Origin: Duganella sp. SG902
GTDB taxonomy: Bacteria; Pseudomonadota; Gammaproteobacteria; Burkholderiales; Burkholderiaceae_D
Assembly: GCF_013376005.1 (NCBI RefSeq)
Contig: NZ_JABMJK010000013.1
Location: 1-64,000 of the forward strand
DNA: 64,000 nt
Reading direction: 5' to 3'
The position numbers were made by a program, and so were the translations under genes. This document shows, piece after piece, positions 1-10,714 of this stretch (its first letter is position 1; each line of letters opens with the position of its first letter). The notes below the pieces were generated by a model, which did no database searches, was not told where the DNA came from, and saw only the letters and a program-made list of their open reading frames with translations.

Positions 1-234
1 CGGGTATACGCCCGTTAACCAATACCTGCAACACCTTCAGGCTTATTCAAGCAAATTTATTCCGGACAGCAGTGCGCCTGCGCGGGAATGACGGCTCATC
101 AGTTTGCGGTCAAAAAAGCCTTAACTTAGCGGTACTAACGTCAGTACCGCGACAATTTGCTGACGACGATACAGGCGGAAGGACAGGCGGCCTTGCAGTC
201 ACACCTGAGCAAGCTGCAAGGCAAATAGCAGGGG
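1..234. other. Window edge, no complete gene; partial dispersed repeat
   Basis: I see no supportable gene here. The first 18 bases could be the last codons and TAA stop of a plus-strand gene that begins outside the window, but six codons prove nothing. Positions 76-132 match 26694-26750 at 52 of 57 positions. That sequence flanks a REP/BIME-like palindrome in the other copy. Both copies lie just downstream of minus-strand genes. Confidence 0.5.
76..132 (+). repeat. 57-nt dispersed repeat, partial REP-type copy
   Basis: This stretch aligns without gaps to 26694-26750 with five mismatches. It starts with the right half of a REP-like stem (gcctgcgcgggaatgac) and continues into a conserved tail ending in cttagcgg. 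The left half of the palindrome seen at 26631-26659 is missing here, so this looks like a decayed or half element. Confidence 0.7.
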
Positions 235-1557
235 TCAGGCCAATGCCTGCCACACCAGCCAGGCGTTGGCGCTGGAGATGACGGCGAACAGGAACCATGA
301 CAGCGCGGTGGTCCACCAGGCGTTGACGAAGTTGCCCATGATGCGGCGTTGCGACGTCAGGCTGATCAGCGGGTACATGGCGAACGGCAGTTGCATGCTC
401 AGCACCACCTGGCTCAGCACCAGCAGTTTGCCGACCGAGTGTTCGCCCAGCGTCAGCACGCCGATCATGGCTGGCACCAGCGCCAGGCCGCGCGTGATGG
501 CGCGCCGCTGCCAGCAGGGGATCTTCATTTTCAGGAAGCCTTCCATGATCACCTGGCCCGCAATCGTGCCGGTGAAGGTGGAGCTTTGCCCCGAGGCCAG
601 CAGGGCCAGCCCGAACAGGATGGCCGCCAGCGCGGTGCCGGCCACCGGCTCCAGCAGGCGATAGGCTTCGTCGATGTCCAGCACGCGCTCGTTGCCCGGT
701 TCATGGAACGCGGCCGCCGCCAGCACCAGGATGGAGCCGTTGATCAGCAGGGCCAGCAGCAGGGACACGACGGTGTCAATGCGCGACAGGCCGATGGCTT
801 CGCGCTTGGCATGATCGTTCTTGCTGACCACGCGCGTTTGCACCACCGAGGAATGCAGGTAGAGGTTGTGCGGCATCACGGTCGCGCCAAGGATGCCGAT
901 GGCCAGGTACAGCGGCTCGCGTGAGGACAGCGCGCTGATCGACGGCACCAGGCCGGCCGCCACCGCCTGCCAGTCCGGCTTGACGAAAATCAGCTCGGTG
1001 AACAGGCAGATCGCCACCGTCAAAATCAGGCCCAGCACGATGGCTTCCACCTGGCGGAAGCCTTTGCCTTTCAGGCCCAGCACGATCATGGTGTCGAGCG
1101 CGGTCAGCGCCACGCCCACCGGCAGCGACACGCCCAGCAGCAGCTTGAACGCCAGCGCGCAGCCCAGCACCTCGGCCAGGTCGCAGGCGATGATGGAAAT
1201 CTCGGCAAAGCCCCACAAGGTCTTGCCGACCGCCGGCGGATACTGCTCGCGGCAATGCACGGCCAGATCCTTGCCGGTGACGATGCCCAGCCGCATGCTC
1301 AGGCATTGCAGCACGATCGCCGCCAGGCTGGACAGCACCACCACGAACAGCAGCTGATAGCCGAACTGCGAGCCGCCCTGGATCGCCGTGGCCCAGTTGC
1401 CCGGGTCCATGTAGCCGACCGAGACCAGCAGGCCGGGGCCGGCGAAGCGCAGCACTTTTTTCCAGAACGGATCGCTTTCCGGCACGGCGACGGTGCCGGC
1501 GACTTCGGAGGGGCAGAACGGGGCGGTGGCGGTGGTGGGGAGCTTGAAGGAGAACAT
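235..1557 (-). CDS. mntH: Nramp-family divalent metal (Mn2+/Fe2+):H+ symporter MntH
   Basis: About 440 residues with eleven or so hydrophobic segments, the normal length and layout of bacterial MntH. The two metal-binding signatures are present: DPGN in the first membrane helix (GYMDPGNWAT) and MPHN in the sixth (GATVMPHNLYLH). The protein imports Mn2+ and other divalent metals across the inner membrane with protons. An upstream in-frame ATG lies at 1563, but the second ATG (1557) has an AGGA Shine-Dalgarno at the right distance, so I chose it. The gene lies 56 bp after the YecA-like gene on the same strand and may be co-transcribed with it. I found no clear MntR or Fur operator in that gap. 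Confidence 0.93.
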   Translation of the reverse strand: MFSFKLPTTATAPFCPSEVAGTVAVPESDPFWKKVLRFAGPGLLVSVGYMDPGNWATAIQGGSQFGYQLLFVVVLSSLAAIVLQCLSMRLGIVTGKDLAVHCREQYPPAVGKTLWGFAEISIIACDLAEVLGCALAFKLLLGVSLPVGVALTALDTMIVLGLKGKGFRQVEAIVLGLILTVAICLFTELIFVKPDWQAVAAGLVPSISALSSREPLYLAIGILGATVMPHNLYLHSSVVQTRVVSKNDHAKREAIGLSRIDTVVSLLLALLINGSILVLAAAAFHEPGNERVLDIDEAYRLLEPVAGTALAAILFGLALLASGQSSTFTGTIAGQVIMEGFLKMKIPCWQRRAITRGLALVPAMIGVLTLGEHSVGKLLVLSQVVLSMQLPFAMYPLISLTSQRRIMGNFVNAWWTTALSWFLFAVISSANAWLVWQALA

Positions 1558-1613
1558 AGGCATCCTGAAAAAGATGCCTGAATTCTACTGTAGAAGGAGG
1601 GCGACCGCCTCTG

Positions 1614-2309
<696 letters not shown>

Positions 2310-2372
2310 AACTTGCTCTATTTATTTGGGTGAATATGACAGTATACACGCCGCGCCCCGTACAATGGCGGT

Positions 2373-3353
2373 ATGACTGCACCTCACCCTTATTCCGCGT
2401 TGAGCCCGGACTGCGTGCTCGACGCCCTCGACAGCATCGGCTTGCGCGGCGACGGCCGCCTGCTGGCGCTGAACAGCTATGAAAACCGTGTCTACCAGGT
2501 TGGCATCGAAGACGACAAGCCGCTGGTGGTGAAATTTTATCGTCCTGGCCGCTGGAGCGACGACGCCATCCTCGAGGAACACGCGTTCACCGGGGAATTG
2601 GCCGCCGCCGAAATCCCGGTGGTGCCGGCGCTGGCGCTGAACGGCGCCACGCTGCATCACTACCAGGGTTTCCGCTTCGCCGTGTTCACCCGCCACGGCG
2701 GCCGCGCGCCCGAGCTGGGCGATCCGGCGGTGCTGGAGTGGACCGGACGCTATATCGGCCGCATCCACGCGGTGGGCGCGGCCAGGGCGTTCGCGCACCG
2801 GCCGGCGCTGGACATCGACACCTTCGGCACCGAGCCGTGCGCGTTCCTGCAGACCAACGGCTTCATTCCGGACGATCTGAAGGCCGCCTACGCCAGCATC
2901 GCGCAGCAGGCGCTGGACGGCGTGCGCCGCTGCTACGAGCGCGCCGGCGAACTGCCGCAGCTGCGCCTGCACGGCGACTGCCACGGCGGCAACGTGCTGT
3001 GGACCGATGCCGGCCCGCACTTCGTCGACTTCGATGACGCGCGCATGGGACCGGCGATTCAGGATTTGTGGATGATGTTGTCCGGCGAGCGCGCCGAGCA
3101 GGTGCGCCAGATGGGCGACATCCTGGCCGGCTACGAGGACTTCTGCGAATTCAATCCGCGCCAGATGCATCTGGTGGAGGCGCTGCGCACGCTGCGCCTG
3201 ATCCACTACTCGGCGTGGCTGGCGCGGCGCTGGGACGATCCGGCCTTCCCGGCCGCCTTCCCATGGTTCAACACCCAGCGCTACTGGCAGGACCGGGTGC
3301 TGGAGCTGCGCGAGCAAGTGGCGCTGATGGACGAGCCGCCACTGCCCGTCTGA
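2373..3353 (+). CDS. srkA: Stress response serine/threonine kinase SrkA (YihE/RdoA)
   Basis: 326 residues, the usual length for SrkA of the APH-like kinase fold. Residues that can be seen: the P-loop lysine in VVKFYRPGRW (K54), the catalytic loop LHGDCHGGNVLW (D202, N207) and the metal-binding DFD at 219-221. The RPGRW and ARMGPA motifs are typical of YihE. In E. coli the enzyme is a cytoplasmic Ser/Thr kinase that counters stress-induced death and links to the Cpx response. Its start codon is only about 60 bp from the divergent UPF0149 gene. It converges with the SDR gene, with 9 nt between the two stop codons. Confidence 0.92.
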   Translation: MTAPHPYSALSPDCVLDALDSIGLRGDGRLLALNSYENRVYQVGIEDDKPLVVKFYRPGRWSDDAILEEHAFTGELAAAEIPVVPALALNGATLHHYQGFRFAVFTRHGGRAPELGDPAVLEWTGRYIGRIHAVGAARAFAHRPALDIDTFGTEPCAFLQTNGFIPDDLKAAYASIAQQALDGVRRCYERAGELPQLRLHGDCHGGNVLWTDAGPHFVDFDDARMGPAIQDLWMMLSGERAEQVRQMGDILAGYEDFCEFNPRQMHLVEALRTLRLIHYSAWLARRWDDPAFPAAFPWFNTQRYWQDRVLELREQVALMDEPPLPV

Positions 3354-3362
3354 GCTGAACGA

Positions 3363-4169
<807 letters not shown>

Positions 4170-4189
4170 GGTATTTCCTTTCAATTGAT

Positions 4190-7100
4190 TCAGGCCCGCA
4201 GGCGTTCAGTGTCCGGCTCCGCCGCCGTCCCGGCCTGCTGGGGGCGGATCTTGAACCAGATCGAGTACATGGCCGGCAGGAACACCAGCGTCAGCACGGT
4301 GCCCGCCAGGGTGCCGCCGATCAGGGTGTAGGCCAGCGTGCCCCAGAACACCGAATGGGTGAGCGGGATGAACGCCAGGATCGCCGCCAGCGCGGTCAGG
4401 ATCACCGGCCGCGCGCGCTGCACGGTGGCCTCGACCACGGCGCGGAACGGATCGAGCCCCTCGGCCTCGTTATGGTGGATCTGGCCGATCAGGATCAGCG
4501 TGTTGCGCATCAGGATGCCCGACAGCGCCACCAGGCCGACCAGCGCGTTGATGCCGAACGGCTGCTGGAACAACAGCAGGGTCGGCACCACGCCGATCAA
4601 GCCCAGCGGACTGGTGAGGAACACCATCACCATCGCGGCGATCGAGCGCACCTGGAAGATGATCAGCAGCAGCGTGACGGCCAGCATGATGGGGAACAGC
4701 GGCAGCATGGCCTTGGTCGCCTTGCCCGATTCCTCGATGGCGCCGGCTTCCTCGATGCGGTAGCCGGCCGGCAGCTTGTCGATGATCGGCTTGAGCTGCG
4801 CGGTGATGGCGTTCGAGACGTCCGGCGGCTGCATGCCGTCGGCGATGTCGCCGCGCACGGTGATGGTGGGCATGCGGTCGCGACGGCGCAGCACGGGTTC
4901 TTCCATGCGCACCTCGACCTTGCCGACCTGCGACAGCGGAATGCGCTGGCCATTGGCGCCGGCCAGCGTGAAGTCGCCGATCCTGGCCGGGTCGAGGCGG
5001 GCGCCGCCGGCCGAACGCGCCACCACCTGGACGGTGCGGATGTCTTCGCGCACGCTGGTGATGGGCGCGCCGCTGAGCAGGAATTGCAGCTGCTGGGCGA
5101 CCGCGCTGGTGCTCAGGCCCACCGCCTGCAGGCGGTCCTGCTGCAGCACGAAGTGCAGGGTCGGCACGCGGGTGCCGCCGTCGTTGTTCACGGTCCGCAT
5201 CATCGGGCTGCCATCCATCACGCGCTGTACCTGCTCGGCGATGCCGCGCAGTTGCTCCGGGTCCGGACCGCTGACACGGTAGGCCACCGGGAACGGCGAG
5301 TACGGGCCGAACACCAGCTGGGTGACGCGCACCCGCGCCTCGGGGGCCAGGCCGGCGCCCACCGCCGCGCGCAGTCGCTGTTTCAGTTCGTCGCGCTCGT
5401 GCTGGCTGTCGGTGCGCACCACGATCTTGGCGAACGATGGATCAGGCAGTTCCGGTCCCATGGCCAAGAAGAAGCGCGGCGCGCCCTGGCCGATGTAGGC
5501 GGTGACGATTTTCGCTTCCTTCTGCTGGCCCAGCCACGCTTCCACCTTGGCGGTGGCGGCGCTGGTCTGGGCGATCGAGGTGCCGTACGGCATCTGCACC
5601 TCGACCAGCACCTCCGGGCGGTCCGAGATCGGGAAGAACTGCTTCTTGACCACACCCATGCCAAGAATGGAAACCACGAACAGGGCGACCACCGAGCCGG
5701 CCACCAGCCATTTGCGGGCGATCACGCGGCCCAGCAGCTGGCGGAAGCGGTTGTAGCGCGGCGTGTCGTACATCGCCTCGTGGCCGCCTTCGATCTTCTT
5801 CATGTCGGGCAGCAGCTTGACGCCCAGGTAGGGCGTGAACACCACGGCCACCACCCACGAGGCGATCAGCGCGATGCCGACGATCCAGAACATATTGCTG
5901 GTGTACTCGCCGGCGCTCGAGCGGGCGAAGCCGTTGGGCATGAAACCGACCGCCGTCACCAGGGTGCCGGACAGCATCGGCGCGGCCGTGTGGCTCCACG
6001 CGTAGGCGGAGGCGGCGATGCGGTCGTAGCCTTCCTCCATTTTCACCACCATCATCTCGATGGCGATGATGGCGTCGTCCACCAGCAGCCCCAGCGCCAG
6101 GATCAGCGAGCCGAGGGTGATGCGGTCGAAGTTCTTGCCGGTGGCGGCCATGATGACGAACACCACGGCCAGCGTCAGCGGCACCGCCGCCGCCACCACC
6201 ACGCCCACGCGCCAGCCCATGCTGATGAAGCTCACCAGCATCACCACCAGCAGCGCGACGAAGAATTTGACCATGAACTCGCCGACCGCCGAGCTGATGT
6301 TGACGGCCTGGTCGGTCACCTTGCTCAGGCTGACGCCCAGCGGCAGCTGCGCGTTGATGGCGCCGACCTCGCCGTCCAGCGCCTTGCCCAGGTCGAGGCC
6401 GTTCCAGCCTTCGCGCATGACGATGCCCAGCAGCAGCGCCGGCTCGCCGCCGTTGCGGATCATGAAGGTGGCCGGGTCCTCGTAGCCGCGCTTGACGGTG
6501 GCGACGTCGGACAGTTTCAGCGTGCGGCCTTGCGCCACCACCGGGGTGTCGCGGATCTTCTGCAACTGGTCGAAGGCGCCGTCCAGGCGCACCAGCACCT
6601 GCGGCCCCTGGGTCTCGACCGAGCCGGCCGGGTTCAGGACGTTCTGCGCGTTCAGGGCCGCGAACACGTCCTGCGGGCTGATGCCCAGCGTGGCCAGGCG
6701 CTCGTGCGAGAACTCGACGTAGATGCGCTCGGCCTGTTCGCCGACGATGTTGACCTTCTTCACGCCCGGCACGTGCAGCAGGCGCTGGCGCAGGGTTTCG
6801 GCGTCGCGCACCAGCAGGCGCTGTTGCTCGCCCTTGGCCTTGAGCGCGTACAGCGCGAAGGTGACGTCGGCGTACTCGTCGTTGACCATCGGGCCGATCA
6901 CGCCGGCCGGCAGGTTGCCGACCTCGTCGCCGACCTTCTTGCGCGCCTGGTAGAACTCATCCGGCACGGCCGCCGGCGGCGTGCTGTCGAGCAGGGTCAG
7001 GGTGGTGAAGGCCAGGCCCGGACGGGTGTAGGTTTCGCTGCGCTCGTACCAGCGCAATTCCTGCAGGCGCTTTTCCAGCTTCTCGGCGACCTGGTCCTGC

Positions 7101-7291
7101 ATCTCCTGCGCGCTGGCGCCCGGCCAGGCGGTGACGATGGTCATCACCTTGACCGTGAACGCCGGATCCTCCGCCCGGCCCAGCTTGAAGAACGCCAGCA
7201 CGCCGGCCAGCGAGATCAGGCAGATCAGGAACAGCGTGATGGCGCGCTCGCGCACCGCCAGCGCGGACAGGTTGAAGCGGCCCGGGCTCAC
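4190..7291 (-). CDS. RND-family efflux pump inner-membrane permease
   Basis: 1033 residues, the standard length of hydrophobe/amphiphile RND pumps of the AcrB type. The N-terminus (FNLSALAVRERAITLF) leads into the first membrane helix. The helix-4 motif GLLVDDAIIAIEMM carries the paired aspartates of the proton relay. The reading frame stays open further upstream, but the start is the GTG at 7289-7291, which overlaps the adaptor's TGA (sequence GTGA). The 61 extra arginine-rich residues before it are therefore not coding. The pump should export compounds from the periplasm or inner leaflet using the proton gradient, together with the adaptor before it and the outer-membrane channel at 9175. 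Confidence 0.93.
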   Translation of the reverse strand: MSPGRFNLSALAVRERAITLFLICLISLAGVLAFFKLGRAEDPAFTVKVMTIVTAWPGASAQEMQDQVAEKLEKRLQELRWYERSETYTRPGLAFTTLTLLDSTPPAAVPDEFYQARKKVGDEVGNLPAGVIGPMVNDEYADVTFALYALKAKGEQQRLLVRDAETLRQRLLHVPGVKKVNIVGEQAERIYVEFSHERLATLGISPQDVFAALNAQNVLNPAGSVETQGPQVLVRLDGAFDQLQKIRDTPVVAQGRTLKLSDVATVKRGYEDPATFMIRNGGEPALLLGIVMREGWNGLDLGKALDGEVGAINAQLPLGVSLSKVTDQAVNISSAVGEFMVKFFVALLVVMLVSFISMGWRVGVVVAAAVPLTLAVVFVIMAATGKNFDRITLGSLILALGLLVDDAIIAIEMMVVKMEEGYDRIAASAYAWSHTAAPMLSGTLVTAVGFMPNGFARSSAGEYTSNMFWIVGIALIASWVVAVVFTPYLGVKLLPDMKKIEGGHEAMYDTPRYNRFRQLLGRVIARKWLVAGSVVALFVVSILGMGVVKKQFFPISDRPEVLVEVQMPYGTSIAQTSAATAKVEAWLGQQKEAKIVTAYIGQGAPRFFLAMGPELPDPSFAKIVVRTDSQHERDELKQRLRAAVGAGLAPEARVRVTQLVFGPYSPFPVAYRVSGPDPEQLRGIAEQVQRVMDGSPMMRTVNNDGGTRVPTLHFVLQQDRLQAVGLSTSAVAQQLQFLLSGAPITSVREDIRTVQVVARSAGGARLDPARIGDFTLAGANGQRIPLSQVGKVEVRMEEPVLRRRDRMPTITVRGDIADGMQPPDVSNAITAQLKPIIDKLPAGYRIEEAGAIEESGKATKAMLPLFPIMLAVTLLLIIFQVRSIAAMVMVFLTSPLGLIGVVPTLLLFQQPFGINALVGLVALSGILMRNTLILIGQIHHNEAEGLDPFRAVVEATVQRARPVILTALAAILAFIPLTHSVFWGTLAYTLIGGTLAGTVLTLVFLPAMYSIWFKIRPQQAGTAAEPDTERLRA

Positions 7292-8388
7292 GGACGTGCT
7301 CCTTCGGTCGCGGCGATGCGGACCGGGGCGCCGTCGCGCAGCAGGTGCGCGCCGAGGGCGACGACGCGGTCGCCCTGGCGCAGGTTGCCGCTGACGCGGG
7401 CGCGCTCCTCGTCGAGTTGCTGCACCGCGACCGGGCGCCAGCTCACCTTGGCCGGTTCGCCATTGATGAGCCATACGCCCGGGCCCTTGCCGGCGTCGTA
7501 CAGGGCGCCGATCGGCACCTGCACGCCGCCCGACGCGAGCGCCGGACCGTCGGCGACGCGGATGGTGACGGTGGCGCCGAGCGGGGCGTCGGCCAGGTCG
7601 CCCTCGAGCACGTAGCGCGCCTCGTAGGTGCGGGTCAGGCGGTCGGCGGTGTTGGAGAGCTGGCGCAGCTTGGCGGCCACGCTGACGTCATCCTTGCCGA
7701 ACAGCGTGGCGGTGCCGCTCGAGCCGAGCGCCGGGCGCAGGGTCTCGGGCAGCTGCACCACCGCCTCGCGCCGTCCGGCGTGCGCCAGGCGCACCACCGG
7801 CTGGCCGGCGTTGACCACCTGGCCGGGTTCGGCCAGCGTTTCCATCACCACGCCGTCGCCGTCCGCCACCAGCAGCGCGTAGCCGCTGGCGTTGCGGGCG
7901 ACGTCGGCCTGGGCCTCGGCCGCGCTGAGCTGCGCCTTGGCGGCGTCGGCGGCGGCCTTGACCTGATCGTAGGCCGAGGCCGAGATGGCGCCGGTGCCGC
8001 GCAGGTCGCGGTAGCGGGCCTCGTCTTCGCTGGCCTGGCGGGCCCGCGCGCGGGCCGCGCTGACGGCTTCCTGCTGGGCCTGGGCGGCCAGTTTCAGGTC
8101 GACCGGGTCGATGCGCATCAGCGGCTGGCCGCGCTTGACGGTCTGGCCGGCGTCCACCAGCCGCTCCAGCACCTTGCCGCCGACGCGGAAGCCAAGGTCG
8201 CTCTGCACGCGGGCGGCGACGATGCCGGTAAACGAACGAGAGGCCGCCTCGGCCGGTTGGACCGAGGCGGCGCGCACCAAGGGCGCCTCGGTGCGCGGAT
8301 CGGTGGCGGGTTTTTCGCTGCAAGCAATCAGTGCTAACGGCAGCAGCGCGGTAATGACTGTGGTTGGATATCGCCGGAACATATGCAT
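7288..8388 (-). CDS. RND efflux periplasmic adaptor (HlyD/MFP family) lipoprotein
   Basis: 366 residues. The N-terminus is a lipoprotein signal with lipobox LIAC, so the protein should be anchored to the inner membrane and span the periplasm. Order of parts: biotinyl-lipoyl half (VDAGQTVKRGQPLMRIDPVD), an alanine-rich helical hairpin (about residues 95-165), the second lipoyl half (VVMETLAEPGQVVNAGQPV), then the beta-barrel. It connects the RND pump to the outer-membrane channel. A second in-frame ATG lies two codons downstream (8382), and the choice between them is open. Its stop overlaps the pump's GTG start by four bases. A candidate promoter with a TetR-type palindrome lies directly upstream (8415-8443). 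Confidence 0.92.
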   Translation of the reverse strand: MHMFRRYPTTVITALLPLALIACSEKPATDPRTEAPLVRAASVQPAEAASRSFTGIVAARVQSDLGFRVGGKVLERLVDAGQTVKRGQPLMRIDPVDLKLAAQAQQEAVSAARARARQASEDEARYRDLRGTGAISASAYDQVKAAADAAKAQLSAAEAQADVARNASGYALLVADGDGVVMETLAEPGQVVNAGQPVVRLAHAGRREAVVQLPETLRPALGSSGTATLFGKDDVSVAAKLRQLSNTADRLTRTYEARYVLEGDLADAPLGATVTIRVADGPALASGGVQVPIGALYDAGKGPGVWLINGEPAKVSWRPVAVQQLDEERARVSGNLRQGDRVVALGAHLLRDGAPVRIAATEGARP

Positions 8389-8414
8389 CCCATGAGCAAG
8401 TAGTAGAAGTGCTC

Positions 8415-8443
8415 ATTATGGTTCAGGTGACTAATTTAGTCAA
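8415..8443 (-). promoter_or_regulatory. Candidate sigma-70 promoter of the adaptor-pump operon with operator palindrome
   Basis: On the minus strand I read TTGACT (8443-8438), a 17-base spacer and CATAAT (8420-8415), a good sigma-70 match. The 15-nt palindrome TGACTAAATTAGTCA (8442-8428) covers the -35 box and the start of the spacer. That is where a TetR repressor encoded 25 bp upstream would block RNA polymerase. Related GGTGACTA sequence also occurs at the channel promoter (9134-9148). Confidence 0.7.
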
Positions 8444-8466
8444 CAGTCACAGTCATTAAAATAGTT

Positions 8467-9084
8467 TCAGGGCGATAAGCTGCGCAGCACCAGGCTGGAC
8501 AACTGGGCCGGGGCGTCGTCGGCGTAATCGAAGCTGTATTGCAATAACAAGGGGCTGAGGTAGGGGCGCATCACCAGGTAAATCGACATGGTGGCCTCGT
8601 CCAGCGGGGTCTTGCGCTCGAAGTCGCCGGACTGGCGCCCGGCCTGCAGCACCTCCTGCAGCAGCTTGCGGATGTTTTCCTCGTAGGTCACCACCGATTT
8701 CCAGCGTTCCGTGGCGGCCGAGGCGGCGATTTCGTAGAGCTTGCGGTCCTGGAAGAACAGGCCGAGGCTGGCCTCGGTGCAGGCCTTGAACATGCGTCGC
8801 AGCTTCTCCGGCGGCAGTTCGACCTCGGCGACGGCGGCCCTAACCTGGGATTCCAGCTGTTGCAGGCAGGCCGAGCAAATCGCCTCGCCGATCGCCTGCT
8901 TGGATTCGAAGAACTTATAGATGTACGCCTTGGAAAAGCCGATCGACTTGGCCAGGTCGGAGACCGTGGTCTTGGCATAGCCGTAGTGGCTGAAGTGTTC
9001 GCCGGCCGCGGTGAGGATTTGATTGCGGACGTCGTGGTCCGCCGGCCCGCGGGCCGCAGTGGTTGGGGTGCTTGGATTGTTCAT
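8467..9084 (-). CDS. TetR/AcrR-family transcriptional regulator of the efflux locus
   Basis: 205 residues from the start MNNPSTPTT. The N-terminal helix-turn-helix is typical of TetR (RNQILTAAGEHFSHYGYAKTTVSDLAKSIGF, then KAYIYKFFESKQAI). The C-terminal ligand domain is not recognisable to a subfamily. The open frame extends 25 codons upstream, but those codons run into the divergent promoter region, so I start at 9084. The gene lies between the adaptor gene (same strand) and the divergent channel gene, the usual place for a local repressor relieved by a pump substrate. Candidate operators are at 8428-8442 and 9134-9148. Confidence 0.88.
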   Translation of the reverse strand: MNNPSTPTTAARGPADHDVRNQILTAAGEHFSHYGYAKTTVSDLAKSIGFSKAYIYKFFESKQAIGEAICSACLQQLESQVRAAVAEVELPPEKLRRMFKACTEASLGLFFQDRKLYEIAASAATERWKSVVTYEENIRKLLQEVLQAGRQSGDFERKTPLDEATMSIYLVMRPYLSPLLLQYSFDYADDAPAQLSSLVLRSLSP

Positions 9085-9113
9085 AGCCGAGAGTCTACGC
9101 GAAAACGTTATGG

Positions 9114-9149
9114 TGGACAAATTGTGACCATTTGGTATTATAGTCACCA
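9114..9149 (+). promoter_or_regulatory. Candidate promoter and operator of the outer-membrane channel gene
   Basis: Plus strand: TGGACA (9114-9119), a 16-base spacer and TATTAT (9136-9141) form a plausible sigma-70 promoter for the channel gene at 9175. The segment GGTATTATAGTCACC (9134-9148) covers the -10 box. Its reverse complement begins with GGTGACTA, the same bases that start the palindrome at the adaptor promoter. A nearby TTGTGAC (9122-9128) is a weaker mirror of GTCACCAA. I infer that TetR binds both sites. Confidence 0.55.
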
Positions 9150-9174
9150 ATTCTACCATTTACGAAAGTATCCC

Positions 9175-10632
9175 ATGTTGACAAAATCCACACTTGGCGC
9201 GCTGATTGTTGCCGTCTTCTCAACGGGTTGCGCCGTCGGCCCCGATTACGTCCGTCCCGAGACCCCGATGCCGGAACGCTACCATGGCCAGGCCGCGGTC
9301 GACAGCCGGCAGGGCGCGACCAGCGCCGACCTGGCTGCCTGGTGGGGCGGATTCTCCGATCCGCTGCTGAGCCGCTACGTCGAGCGCGCGCTCGAGCAAA
9401 ATCTCGACCTGGCCCAGGCGGCCGCGCGCGTGGCGCAGGCCCGGGCCGGCGTCGGCGCGGCTGATGCCGCGTTGCTTCCTTCGGGCAATGTGTCTGGCCA
9501 GGCGGCCAGGGCATATCAATCGGTGGAAACGCCGCAGGGGCGCATCCTGAGCGGGACACCCGGCTTCGACCGTTACGGCAACGCCTACGAGATGAACCTC
9601 GGCGCGGCCTGGGAGCTTGACATTTTCGGCGGCCTGCGCCGTGGGCGGGAGGCGGCGCAGGCCGAGTACCAGGCCTCGGAGGCGGGCGCGGCGGCGACGC
9701 GCCTGGCCGTCGCCGGCCAGACCGCCGACATCTATATCACCATCCGCGGCCTGCAAACCCGCCTGAATATCGCGCGCGATCAGGTCAAGACGCAGCAGGA
9801 ACTGCTGGACACCATCAATCTCCTGTATAGCAAGGGATTGGCGGCCGAACTGCAGGTCCGGCAGGCGGAAGGCGCGCTGGCGCAGGTGCGGGCCTCGATT
9901 CCGGTGCTGGAGACGGGACTGGATACGGCCATGAACGCGCTGGACGTGATGCTGGGCACGCTGCCGGGCACGCACCGGGCGGAATTGATCGACAGCGCCG
10001 CCGCCATCCCGGCGGCGCCGATGATCGCCGATGCCGGCGCGCCCGGCGACCTGCTGCGGCGGCGGCCGGACTTGATCGTGGCCGAGCGGCGCCTGGCCGC
10101 CTCCAACGCGCGCATTGGCGTCGCGATGGCCGAGTATTACCCCAAGCTGTCGCTGAGCGGCCTGGTCGGCAGCGCCACCTCGGTGTCGGGCAATCTGTTC
10201 AGCAGCGGCGCCAGCCAGGCGTCGGGGGCGCTGGGGCTGCGCTGGCGGCTGTTCGATTTCGGCCGCATCAACGCGCAGATCGGCCAGGCCAAGGGGCAGG
10301 AGGCCGAGGCGCTGGCGGCCTACCGGCTGGCCGTGCTGCGCGCCGCCGAGGACGTGGAAAACGCCTATTCCGCGCTGGTCAAGCGGGAACAGCAGGCGGT
10401 GGTGCTGGCCCAGGGCGTGGACTCGCTCAGCCGTGCGCGCGGCGCCTCGTTCGCGGCCTATCAAAAAGGCGTGGTCAGCCTGATCGAAGTGCTGCAGGCT
10501 GACGACAGCCTGCTGCGCGCCTCGGACGCGCGGGCCCAGGCCCAGGCCGAGACGGCGCACGCGGCGGTCGCCGCCTTCAAGGCGCTGGGCGGCGGCTGGC
10601 AGGGCGCCAAGCCGGCGCTGGCGGCGCGCTAG
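9175..10632 (+). CDS. Outer-membrane efflux channel lipoprotein (OprM/NodT family)
   Basis: 485 residues. The N-terminus MLTKSTLGALIVAVFSTGC is a lipoprotein signal with the cysteine at position 19, followed by AVGPDYVRPE, the hallmark start of NodT-type channels. Two similar halves follow, each with long helices (LEQNLDLAQAAARVAQARAG in the first). LRRRPDL-type and YPKLSLSGLVG motifs are present. The protein trimerises into a channel through the outer membrane and periplasm and serves tripartite pumps. The start is the first ATG after the intergenic promoter; the frame is open far upstream but overlaps the TetR gene. It is divergent from TetR and the adaptor-pump operon and completes the RND system. 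It may also serve the ABC exporter at 28-34 kb, which has no channel gene of its own. Confidence 0.92.
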   Translation: MLTKSTLGALIVAVFSTGCAVGPDYVRPETPMPERYHGQAAVDSRQGATSADLAAWWGGFSDPLLSRYVERALEQNLDLAQAAARVAQARAGVGAADAALLPSGNVSGQAARAYQSVETPQGRILSGTPGFDRYGNAYEMNLGAAWELDIFGGLRRGREAAQAEYQASEAGAAATRLAVAGQTADIYITIRGLQTRLNIARDQVKTQQELLDTINLLYSKGLAAELQVRQAEGALAQVRASIPVLETGLDTAMNALDVMLGTLPGTHRAELIDSAAAIPAAPMIADAGAPGDLLRRRPDLIVAERRLAASNARIGVAMAEYYPKLSLSGLVGSATSVSGNLFSSGASQASGALGLRWRLFDFGRINAQIGQAKGQEAEALAAYRLAVLRAAEDVENAYSALVKREQQAVVLAQGVDSLSRARGASFAAYQKGVVSLIEVLQADDSLLRASDARAQAQAETAHAAVAAFKALGGGWQGAKPALAAR

Positions 10633-10714
10633 GGGGACAGGGCCGGGCAAGCGCGGAATTGGCGGGTTTTTCCGCCTCTTCTTGCGGCTCGGCTTGCCAG
10701 CTTGCCACATGATA

